From a virus, in IMG/VR virus record IMGVR_UViG_3300045999_000698, positions 1 to 27,381 of that record: a stretch of 27,381 nucleotides of DNA, one strand, 5' to 3'. The notes beneath the pieces were generated by a model, which worked only from the letters and a program-made list of their open reading frames with translations, had not been told where the DNA came from and did no database searches. The translations under genes and the position numbers were made by a program. Positions within the stretch are counted from its first letter, which is position 1. Each line of letters begins with the position of its first letter. Shown here piece by piece: positions 16,728-23,115 of this stretch.

Positions 16728-19379
16728 TTAATATCTCTTTATGACTCTTACTGAAAAATTTGAGTTTGTATTATAATTATAAATTTTTAATCTTATTTGA
16801 TAGCTACTTGCAGTAGCGTTTGGACATGTATCTGATTCGGTTGAACCAGTTAAGAAAAATGCATCGATTACGTTTCCTGAACTACTTGATCCAGAAACAT
16901 ATATGTCTCTAGCAAGCGGAGCATTTTGTACTGTATAAATATAATTAGTTACTACTGAACCATTCCAGCCAACACCATTATATATATAAATATGTATTGG
17001 ATCTTTGTATAAACCAGATCCTCCATGATTAGGATTAACAAATCCAATCACTTCTAATACTGTAAAATTATCAGCAGTTATTCCAGTATCTATAGTTGCA
17101 CCACTAGTAGTAAATACTTTGCCATATACACCTTCGGTTTGTATATCGCCAACTACATCTAGTTTTCTAGCTGGAGTTGCTGTACCAATACCAACATTAG
17201 TTCCATTATCAAAAACAGTACTATTACCAACTGTAGAAGATGAATTAAATTTAACTAAATAATTTGTTGTGCCTGAAACTGAAACGCTGGCTCCTGAAGA
17301 TCCGCTAGTTCCAGTTGATCCGCTAGTTCCACTTGATCCGCTTGTCCCAGAAGAACCGCTGGTGCCTGAAGAAGCAGAGCTTCCAGAAGATCCGCTAGAT
17401 CCACTTGATCCGCTTGTCCCAGAAGAACCGCTGGTGCCTGAAGAAGCAGAGCTTCCAGAAGATCCGCTAGATCCACTTGATCCGCTTGTCCCAGAAGAAC
17501 CGCTGGTGCCTGAAGAAGCAGAGCTTCCAGAAGATCCACTGCTTCCATTAGATCCTGCTGTTCCACTTGATCCAGAACTTCCAGAAATTCCTGAAGATCC
17601 GCTTGAAGCACTCGTACCAGAAGATCCAGAATTTCCTGCTGTTCCAGCGCTTCCTGAAGAGCCAGTTGTTCCAGATGATCCTGTTGTTCCAGAAGATCCT
17701 CCAGAACCTGAAGATCCAGATATACCAGAAGATCCATTACTACCTGGATTTCCATTGATTCCAGAAGTGCCTGAAGAACCGCTAGTACCTGATGAAGCTG
17801 AAGTACCTGAAGAACCACTTGATCCAGAATTGCCAGAAGATCCAGTAGTTCCTGATGTTCCAGATGTTCCAGATGAACCTGAGCTACCAGAAGTTCCTGT
17901 AGAACCACTAGATCCATTTGCGCCATTTGTTCCTGATGATCCGCTAGATCCTGAAGAACCAGACATTCCAGATGAACCTGAGCTACCAGAAGTTCCTGTA
18001 GAACCACTAGATCCATTTGCGCCATTTGTTCCTGATGATCCGCTAGATCCTGAAGAACCAGACATTCCAGATGAACCTGAGCTACCAGAAGTTCCTGTAG
18101 AACCACTAGATCCATTTGCGCCATTTGTTCCTGATGAACCGCTGCTTCCAGAAATTCCTGATGATCCGCTAGTTCCTGATGAAGCGGAACTTCCGCTAGA
18201 TCCTGAAGAACCAGACATTCCAGATGAACCTGAGCTACCAGAAGTTCCTGTAGAACCACTAGATCCATTTTCACCATTTGTTCCTGAAGAGCCATTAATT
18301 CCTGAACTACCAGAAGAACCAGTTGAACCAGAAGATCCTGTAGATCCAGATGTTCCTGATGAAGCAGAAGTTCCAGATGAACCATTAGATCCAGAAGTTC
18401 CAGAAGAACCATTTGATCCAGAAGTTCCTGAAGAACCAGTTAGCCCTGAACTTCCAGATGATGCCGAAGTGCCTGAACTACCAGATGAAGCCGAAGTTCC
18501 TGATGAGCCTGAAGAACCATTTTGCCCAGAAGTTCCTGAAGAACCATTACTTCCTGAAATACCAGACGATCCGCTTATGCCTGATGATCCTGAAGATCCT
18601 GTAGATCCAGAAGTTCCTGATGATGCGGAAGTTCCTGAACTACCGGATGTACCATTTGATCCAGAAGTTCCAGATGAACCATTTGATCCAGAAGTTCCAG
18701 ATGAACCATTTGATCCAGAAGTTCCTGAAGAACCTGTTGATCCTGAACTTCCAGATGACCCTGAAGTTCCTGAAGTGCCAGATGAAGAAGAAGTTCCTGA
18801 AGAACCTGAAGATCCATTTTGTCCAGAAGTGCCTGAAGAACCATTCTGTCCAGAAGTTCCAGATGAACCATTTGATCCAGAAGTTCCAGAAGATCCTGTG
18901 CTACCAGAAGTTCCTGAACTTGCAGATGTACCACTTGTTCCAGCAGTAGCTGATGTACCAGAACTACCTGAGCTTCCAGAATTTCCACTAGAACCAGAAC
19001 TACCTGAAGTCCCAGTAGATCCAGAACTGCCGCTACTTGCAGACGTACCACTTGAACCAGAACTAGCTGAAGTTCCACTAGTTCCAGAAGAAGCTGAACT
19101 TCCTGAAGAACCGCTGGTTCCATTTATTCCAGAAGAACCGCTAGATCCAGAATTTCCTGAAGATCCAGAAGTTCCTGATAATCCACTACTACCCGAAGTG
19201 CCAGGTAAACCGGGAGGGCCTCTTTCAATGACAGTAGCAGATATAGATGGAGGTGGTACAGCTTGAATTACAACGTTATTTTTATTAGTTGTATCAACTG
19301 CGGCTATTGTAGCTCCACCAACAACTTCTACTTTTACAGCATTAGAATTTGAATCTACTTTGACATCAATATTAGCCAT
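16728..19379 (-). CDS. Collagen-like Gly-X-Y fibre protein (883 aa)
   Basis: Three parts are visible. Residues 1-53 form a small beta-rich N-terminus ending in SATVIER. Residues about 54-697 are uninterrupted Gly-X-Y triplets, beginning GPPGLPGTSGSSG, after which X and Y are almost only Ser, Thr, Asn or Ala with hardly any Pro. The last 186 residues open with GTTNYLVKFNSSST and NVGIGTATPARKLDVVGD, the motif also present in the giant fibre, and end in a globular, probably beta-rich domain. Collagen-like repeats are common in phage fibres, where they make rigid shafts. It lies 1 nt after the preceding BppU-like gene and 4 nt before the giant fibre, so all three are one operon. A weak ATGTAA lies 12 nt upstream of the ATG, inside the preceding gene; no SD. 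Confidence 0.85.
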   Translation of the reverse strand: MANIDVKVDSNSNAVKVEVVGGATIAAVDTTNKNNVVIQAVPPPSISATVIERGPPGLPGTSGSSGLSGTSGSSGNSGSSGSSGINGTSGSSGSSASSGTSGTSASSGSSGTSASSGSSGSTGTSGSSGSSGNSGSSGSSGTSATAGTSGTSASSGTSGSTGSSGTSGSNGSSGTSGQNGSSGTSGQNGSSGSSGTSSSSGTSGTSGSSGSSGSTGSSGTSGSNGSSGTSGSNGSSGTSGSNGTSGSSGTSASSGTSGSTGSSGSSGISGSSGISGSNGSSGTSGQNGSSGSSGTSASSGSSGTSASSGSSGLTGSSGTSGSNGSSGTSGSNGSSGTSASSGTSGSTGSSGSTGSSGSSGINGSSGTNGENGSSGSTGTSGSSGSSGMSGSSGSSGSSASSGTSGSSGISGSSGSSGTNGANGSSGSTGTSGSSGSSGMSGSSGSSGSSGTNGANGSSGSTGTSGSSGSSGMSGSSGSSGSSGTNGANGSSGSTGTSGSSGSSGTSGTSGTTGSSGNSGSSGSSGTSASSGTSGSSGTSGINGNPGSNGSSGISGSSGSGGSSGTTGSSGTTGSSGSAGTAGNSGSSGTSASSGSSGISGSSGSSGTAGSNGSSGSSGSSASSGTSGSSGTSGSSGSSGSSGSSASSGTSGSSGTSGSSGSSGSSGSSASSGTSGSSGTSGSSGTSGSTGTSGSSGASVSVSGTTNYLVKFNSSSTVGNSTVFDNGTNVGIGTATPARKLDVVGDIQTEGVYGKVFTTSGATIDTGITADNFTVLEVIGFVNPNHGGSGLYKDPIHIYIYNGVGWNGSVVTNYIYTVQNAPLARDIYVSGSSSSGNVIDAFFLTGSTESDTCPNATASSYQIRLKIYNYNTNSNFSVRVIKRY
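17341..17556 (-). repeat. 72-bp tandem repeat, about 3 copies, inside the collagen-like gene
   Basis: The block beginning CTTGTCCCAGAAGAACC on plus recurs at 17341, 17413 and 17485, exactly 72 bp apart. The first two units are close to identical; the third diverges towards its end. Each unit encodes 24 residues (8 Gly-X-Y triplets), so gain or loss keeps frame and register. Confidence 0.9.
17881..18177 (-). repeat. 99-bp tandem repeat, about 2.5-3 copies, inside the collagen-like gene
   Basis: The block beginning GAGCTACCAGAAGTTCCTG on plus recurs at 17881, 17980 and 18079, exactly 99 bp apart, and again at 18232 after a longer 153-bp step. A 99-bp unit is 33 residues or 11 Gly-X-Y triplets. 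The third copy diverges in its last third. Confidence 0.88.
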
Positions 19380-19380
19380 T

Positions 19381-19710
19381 TTATAATTGTGTTACATCTT
19401 GCTGTACTTCTAATCTGAATTCGAATAATGTTCTGTCCATTATTCCAGTAGAATAAAAATGCAAATCACCATAAAGATTTATTGGCGGAAAACCTCTAGT
19501 AACTGATGATGGAAAACTAAACTCCACAACGCCTGTTTTTAAAAAACCAGTAACTACTGTTGGAACGAATTGATACAATAAATTTCCATCTGGATGTGGT
19601 CTTAATTGACCTGTACAAACAATATTAGTAAAATCCAAAACATCAGAAGTTACAGTTACTGTTTGCGTTGGAAAAGTGTCTCCTCTTATAACTGATAACT
19701 GAATTGCCAT
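19381..19710 (-). CDS. BppU-like / Ig-like beta-sandwich baseplate or fibre-anchor protein (109 aa)
   Basis: A short all-beta protein with SVIRGDTFPTQTVTVTSD (residues 6-23), CTGQLRPHPDGNLLYQF and NLYGDLHFYSTG. The pattern 'GDT.....TVT', a strand with GQLR, then 'YGDLHF' is what I associate with the N-terminal domain of BppU-type baseplate proteins and similar small phage structural proteins. It is the first gene of the adhesion operon, and its stop lies 1 nt before the collagen-like gene, so it may anchor that fibre to the virion. The start is supported by a GTGTAA motif 10 nt upstream that itself lies just past a terminator. No signal peptide. The role is inferred from fold pattern and neighbours. 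Confidence 0.6.
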   Translation of the reverse strand: MAIQLSVIRGDTFPTQTVTVTSDVLDFTNIVCTGQLRPHPDGNLLYQFVPTVVTGFLKTGVVEFSFPSSVTRGFPPINLYGDLHFYSTGIMDRTLFEFRLEVQQDVTQL

Positions 19711-19720
19711 TTGTTAAATA

Positions 19721-19726
19721 TTACAC
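19721..19726 (-). promoter_or_regulatory. GTGTAA motif heading the adhesion operon
   Basis: Minus strand reads AACGTGTAATATTTAACAAATG, with 10 nt between hexamer and ATG. It sits only 20 nt beyond the T run of the terminator at 19747-19773, so the adhesion genes need a new transcription start between that terminator and the ATG. This is the best contextual support for the motif being a promoter. Confidence 0.6.
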
Positions 19727-19746
19727 GTTATATTAATTTTGGAGAC

Positions 19747-19773
19747 AAAAAAACCCAAGCTTTCGCTTGGGTT
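19747..19773 (-). terminator. Rho-independent terminator after the 68-aa gene
   Basis: On minus a 9-bp stem AACCCAAGC / GCTTGGGTT (arms 19773-19765 and 19760-19752) closes a GAAA tetraloop and runs into seven T. It lies 18 nt after the stop at 19791 and isolates the adhesion operon from the capsid genes. Confidence 0.92.
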
Positions 19774-19790
19774 ATTGAATTTTTTAATTA

Positions 19791-19997
19791 TTACTTAACT
19801 ACTGGCAAATCTGGATTTACAACACCATTGCTTGATGCCCCAGAAGCAGTCTTTGCGCGAGCAGCTAGTTCTTGATTGATAACACGAAGATTAGCTTGAG
19901 CTACCTCAATCTTGCCTAGTTCATCATAGGCAAAAGCCTTGAGTTGAATGTCGCTAACTTGTGATAGATTAATTTGATTCTGATTATTTTGTTCCAT
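19791..19997 (-). CDS. Small hypothetical protein (68 aa)
   Basis: A short Gln/Asn-rich protein. The N-terminus is polar (MEQNNQNQINLSQVSD). Residues 17-50 form a likely amphipathic helix (QLKAFAYDELGKIEVAQANL), and the C-terminus is Gly/Pro/Asn-rich. I do not recognise it. It follows the SAP-like gene by 20 nt, is the last gene before a strong terminator and has codon usage similar to its neighbours, which supports it as a real gene. A small virion component or helper is possible; nothing in the sequence specifies a function. The start follows a TAATTAATT leader without SD. Confidence 0.6.
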   Translation of the reverse strand: MEQNNQNQINLSQVSDIQLKAFAYDELGKIEVAQANLRVINQELAARAKTASGASSNGVVNPDLPVVK

Positions 19998-20017
19998 AAT
20001 TAATTAGGTACTATATA

Positions 20018-20437
20018 TTATATCTCGCGAAGAATTTTTATAGTTTTTTGATGTTGCGGATTATTAGGGTCTAAAATTAATGAAGGATTATTTACCAACA
20101 TTGAAATAGTCCCTTTGTTTGTTGACTTGAATTCGCGCAACAGCTTTTCCTTAATTTGTTGTCGCGAACCGCTTGCAAAAATACCAACCTTTTCGCACAT
20201 ATGTTGCAAATCTACTATTGTCATTTCATTCAATTTGTCTCTAAAAATATCAATATTAGATGTACCAAATGGATTCATCTTTTTGATACCAAGAATTTCT
20301 TCTAGCTTTTTTACTTTTTCAATATCTGGATCAACATGAGCTTTTCCATCTGCGAGAGTTAAATTATCTAGCTCTGACTTCTTAGGTTCAGGTTTTTTTG
20401 CATTTGTTGGTTTGTTCTTAACTGACTTTTTAGCCAT
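20018..20437 (-). CDS. Basic SAP-like domain protein (139 aa)
   Basis: The N-terminal 25 residues are Lys/Pro-rich and unstructured (KKSVKNKPTNAKKPEPKK). A helix around residues 38-52 follows. Residues about 68-103 contain LNEMTIVDLQHMCEKVGI and FASGSRQQIKEKLLREF, which fits a SAP / HeH helix-extension-helix domain: a Leu-x-x-(L/M)-C helix, a Gly-Ile turn, then a second helix with Arg/Lys. SAP domains usually bind DNA, so the protein may contact packaged or replicating phage DNA; whether it is in the capsid is unknown. It lies between the capsid gene terminator and the 68-residue gene. The ATG follows TATAATATAGTAT, 7 nt after a TATAAT hexamer, with no GTGTAA. Confidence 0.55.
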   Translation of the reverse strand: MAKKSVKNKPTNAKKPEPKKSELDNLTLADGKAHVDPDIEKVKKLEEILGIKKMNPFGTSNIDIFRDKLNEMTIVDLQHMCEKVGIFASGSRQQIKEKLLREFKSTNKGTISMLVNNPSLILDPNNPQHQKTIKILREI

Positions 20438-20470
20438 ATACTATATTATATAAAATATATATTATTCAAT

Positions 20471-20500
20471 AAAAAAGGCGTTACCCTTTCGGATAACGCC
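20471..20500 (-). terminator. Rho-independent terminator after the major capsid gene
   Basis: On minus a 10-bp stem GGCGTTATCC / GGGTAACGCC with one U-G pair closes a GAAA loop and is followed by six T. It lies 26 nt after the capsid protein stop (20527). Confidence 0.93.
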
Positions 20501-20526
20501 CAATTTATGACGAACCGACTATTATA

Positions 20527-21699
20527 TTAGACAATCAATCCAACTAGAGCGCGATTGTCGAGAACCATACGACCCTCTTCCAAAGCACCATAGTAACCGA
20601 TCTTACCCTGACGAAGTGTATATTGATCATCAGCGACGAGGTTGAATTCAGAACCACTGTCAGCATCAACAGCAACGGCGCGAACTAGAGAATCGCGACT
20701 TCTGTCGAGACCAACGATAATTTCTTCAGTAGCACCGTTAAAAGCTGTAGCAGTACCACCGTAAGAATTGATGCTATAGTGATCAGCGTAAGCTGTTGCA
20801 CCAGCGACGGTATCGAAGATGGTGTTGAACTTCTTGCCAATTCCGAACTCTAGAATTTCCATAATGCTAACACCATAGAATTCAGGTAGACCGGCTTGGT
20901 TGAAGATTTGATCACGAATTGCGTCTGTAGCTACCACAGGAGCATTACCAGCGGTGTTTGAACCAACTGTTACAGGAGCAGCTTGAGTGTTAATTGGATT
21001 ATATGCCATGCCGCGAATTTCTTCGACGATTTCTGGAGAAACGATAAGATCAGTTAGACCTCTACGAGCGCCAGAAGGAGTGCCACCAACGAATGAAGCG
21101 TTAATACGCTTGATCTTAGTGAACAACTTGTTCAAGTCGTTAAGAACGAAACGTCCAGCAGCAGCAGAACGGAAAGTATGAAAGTTATTGGCAGCAACAC
21201 TATCATTACCAGTGGAAGCTTGAGCTAGAGCAGTCATTACGAGGTTAGCAGAAGTTCTTTCTTGCTTGAGCATGACTTCTTGAGCGATGCGAGTGAAAGA
21301 CTTGCTAACTACGTCCAAGCGGCTCTTAGCAGCGTACTTCTTATCGAAAGCGATAGCGCTATCAAGACGATAAGTAGCGATCTTTAGCTCAGAAGCCAAA
21401 GGCTGAACTACGTTCTGAGGAAGACCACCAGCTACACTTTGGCTATAAACCTTGATATAGTCCTCATCGAAGATATCATAATAGAGATCTAGAGGAATTG
21501 AGGGATTATCTTCAGCATTGAATTGAAGACTTGTGAACAAATTTGAAATAGTTGGGGCGTTATTAATAACTTCAGCCAAAACTGGTCCAATGAATTCAGC
21601 CAAAGCTACTTGAGCATCGAAGGCTACTTCACGGTTCTTTGAGGCTAGAGCTTTAATTAGCTCAACTTGTTCATCTGTTCTCTTTAAAACGATTTTCAT
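20527..21699 (-). CDS. Major capsid protein, probably HK97 fold (390 aa)
   Basis: Length, position after the protease/scaffold and decoration genes, and the strong downstream terminator all point to the major capsid protein. The N-terminus is helical (EQVELIKALASKNREVAFDA), followed by PVLAEVINNAPTISNLFTSL and a conserved-looking stretch IPLDLYYDIFDEDYIKV (about residues 68-84). The middle has FDKKYAAKSRLDVVSKSF (about 118-135), the kind of helix-rich core that follows the E-loop, and the C-terminal end has GKIGYYGALEEGRMVLDNRA. Codons are visibly richer in C- and G-ending forms than in the fibre and portal genes, as expected for a very abundant protein. No obvious N-terminal delta domain is present, which fits the separate scaffold. 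The leader is TATAAAATAATATG, without SD. Confidence 0.85.
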   Translation of the reverse strand: MKIVLKRTDEQVELIKALASKNREVAFDAQVALAEFIGPVLAEVINNAPTISNLFTSLQFNAEDNPSIPLDLYYDIFDEDYIKVYSQSVAGGLPQNVVQPLASELKIATYRLDSAIAFDKKYAAKSRLDVVSKSFTRIAQEVMLKQERTSANLVMTALAQASTGNDSVAANNFHTFRSAAAGRFVLNDLNKLFTKIKRINASFVGGTPSGARRGLTDLIVSPEIVEEIRGMAYNPINTQAAPVTVGSNTAGNAPVVATDAIRDQIFNQAGLPEFYGVSIMEILEFGIGKKFNTIFDTVAGATAYADHYSINSYGGTATAFNGATEEIIVGLDRSRDSLVRAVAVDADSGSEFNLVADDQYTLRQGKIGYYGALEEGRMVLDNRALVGLIV

Positions 21700-21720
21700 A
21701 TTATTTTATAGTTAAATGGA

Positions 21721-22398
21721 TTAGACAACGTAAGAGGAATTACAATCGAATTGAACAAGAGCGTATTTACCAGTAGTAGTACCGGCGAAATAATCACTCT
21801 TACCATTCTGAGAAACACGTTGACCAGTGCCGAGAATACGGCCAATGATACTTGTGGTTCCAGTGATTGGGGATACAGCGCTCGCCAATAGGCCAGAAAC
21901 TTTACCAGCATTAGCTGAGATAACAAGATGGCTATTAACAACCATGTTAGCGTCAACCCAGTCAATAGCTGTGTCGGCCAATGTAAAGACACCGCGAGTA
22001 GCTACAGGAACAGCTTGTCCAGTAAGAACAGCTTGTAGTTCAGCTCTCTTTACAGGATTATAAAGAAGTCTTTCGCCATTTTCATCGGTGGCTAGAGTCT
22101 GATTGAGAGTCATGCCTAGAACTGGCTCACCAGCAGTAGCGGCTGTAAACTTCAAAGGTACAGCGGGGTATTGAGCAGCACCCAAGAAAGGATAATCTGC
22201 CTTACCAAGTGTATTTGTAATATCGGTAGCTGTGTACTGAATTGGATCGAGATCCAAGTTACCAGCAGATACCTTGACGAAAACACCTGCTGAACCATTA
22301 CCATTTGTAGATGGGGTGGCATCAACAGTGTCGCTCGCGAACATGTTGACAACATCAACGTCGCTATACTGTCTGAATGGATATAATCTTAGTGACAT
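21721..22398 (-). CDS. Probable capsid decoration / head-stabilising protein (225 aa)
   Basis: A beta-rich, Gly/Ala/Thr/Val-rich protein with few charged residues: SAGVFVKVSAGNLDLDPI (about residues 36-53), VATRGVFTLADTAIDW and ISANAGKVSGLLASAV. It sits between the protease/scaffold gene and the major capsid gene, the same position lambda gpD occupies (order C-Nu3-D-E), and shares the optimised codon use of the capsid gene. Those three facts favour a decoration or cementing protein on the capsid surface. The family is not recognised by a specific motif. It starts 6 nt after the scaffold stop, and the capsid gene starts 21 nt after its stop. An alternative is a capsid spike or a minor head protein. 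Confidence 0.6.
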   Translation of the reverse strand: MSLRLYPFRQYSDVDVVNMFASDTVDATPSTNGNGSAGVFVKVSAGNLDLDPIQYTATDITNTLGKADYPFLGAAQYPAVPLKFTAATAGEPVLGMTLNQTLATDENGERLLYNPVKRAELQAVLTGQAVPVATRGVFTLADTAIDWVDANMVVNSHLVISANAGKVSGLLASAVSPITGTTSIIGRILGTGQRVSQNGKSDYFAGTTTGKYALVQFDCNSSYVV

Positions 22399-22404
22399 AT
22401 ATTT

Positions 22405-23115
22405 TTAAAATTTAACTGTTATGTTTTCCTTGCTGAAAGCCTTACCTAGTCTTTCTTTCCAAGAAGTCTTTGTCTCAGAAGGAGTAATTGACTGAGTGGG
22501 TATAGCTGGCTCTTCGCGTTTGGCATTAGCCAAAGCTGTTTCAACTTCAACTGTCTTTTCGACAACTTCAGTTTGTTGAGTCTTCGCTTGTCCCATTCTC
22601 TTAGCCAATTCGGCTTCTAGACGTTCTTGAAAAATCTTGTCTTGATCTTGCTTTGAAGCTTTGCTCTTGTGTCTAAAAAGAACAGCGAGCTTTTCTTTAT
22701 AAGAAGCAAAAGCTTCTTCTGTATTGGCCAAAGCAGATACTTCTTTAGCTAGAAATTGACGATCAACTTCATCAAGATCGTATTCATTATCTAGCAAGCT
22801 CATTCTTGAACTATAAAGTTCTTGAGCAGCTTGAGCGGAAATTGTATTTTCGAGTTCTGCGAGTTTAGCAGCGGTCTCGGAAAGCTTCTTGTTGTTTTCT
22901 TCAAGATCTTTCTTGAATTGTTCAGCTTGAGCGACAGCTTCAGCCTTGGCGACTTCAGCTTTTTCGATCTCTTGCTTGATTTCTTCATTCTTAAGTTTAA
23001 TGCTTTCAGCGATCTTTGCTGAAATAGAAGCTACGGCTTCATCACTAAACTTCGCAGTGTCTTGCTTTTCAGCAAGAACCGTCTTTAGCGCAGATAGTAT
23101 TTGTTCTAAATCCAT
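22405..23115 (-). CDS. Nested scaffold protein from an internal ATG (236 aa, predicted)
   Basis: The frame of the protease gene has ATG GAT TTA GAA at 23115, exactly where the acidic linker ends and the scaffold begins (MDLEQILSALKTVLAEKQ). The leader before it, AAAACAAAAATTATG, matches the A-rich leaders of other genes here. Codon use changes at this point: Lys codons just upstream are all AAA in the last 50 codons, while the first 70 codons downstream use AAG about 10 of 14 times, along with more GTC, ATC and CTC. Lambda makes its scaffold Nu3 from an internal start in the protease gene C, a direct precedent. Whether this start is used is inference. The product would be a coiled-coil scaffold removed during maturation. 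Confidence 0.55.
   Translation of the reverse strand: MDLEQILSALKTVLAEKQDTAKFSDEAVASISAKIAESIKLKNEEIKQEIEKAEVAKAEAVAQAEQFKKDLEENNKKLSETAAKLAELENTISAQAAQELYSSRMSLLDNEYDLDEVDRQFLAKEVSALANTEEAFASYKEKLAVLFRHKSKASKQDQDKIFQERLEAELAKRMGQAKTQQTEVVEKTVEVETALANAKREEPAIPTQSITPSETKTSWKERLGKAFSKENITVKF

Larger units (their letters stand above)
17290..19220 (-). repeat. Gly-X-Y encoding repeat region with a 9-bp underlying period
   Basis: About 214 consecutive triplet codon groups encode G-S-S, G-T-S, G-A-S or G-Q-N type units. The period is 9 bp, and higher-order tandem units of 72 and 99 bp are embedded. The low-complexity composition creates long spurious open frames on the other strand and in one other minus frame. 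Confidence 0.95.

Noticed and set aside
17255-18412. Second minus-strand frame (385 codons, Leu/Gln/Val-rich) inside the collagen-like gene
   Set aside because: An out-of-phase reading of the same low-complexity repeat; the sense frame has matching N- and C-terminal domains and this one does not.
17290-19220. CRISPR-like appearance of regularly spaced repeats
   Set aside because: The repeats are coding, in frame, of 9, 72 and 99 bp, without unique spacers, and there are no cas genes.
17269-19266. Long plus-strand open frame (665 codons), rich in Pro, Glu, Asp and Val
   Set aside because: It is the exact antisense of the Gly-X-Y repeat. The 9-bp period with GGA/TCT/AGT type codons rarely gives stop codons on the opposite strand. 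It has no start context, and its amino-acid pattern simply mirrors the repeat.
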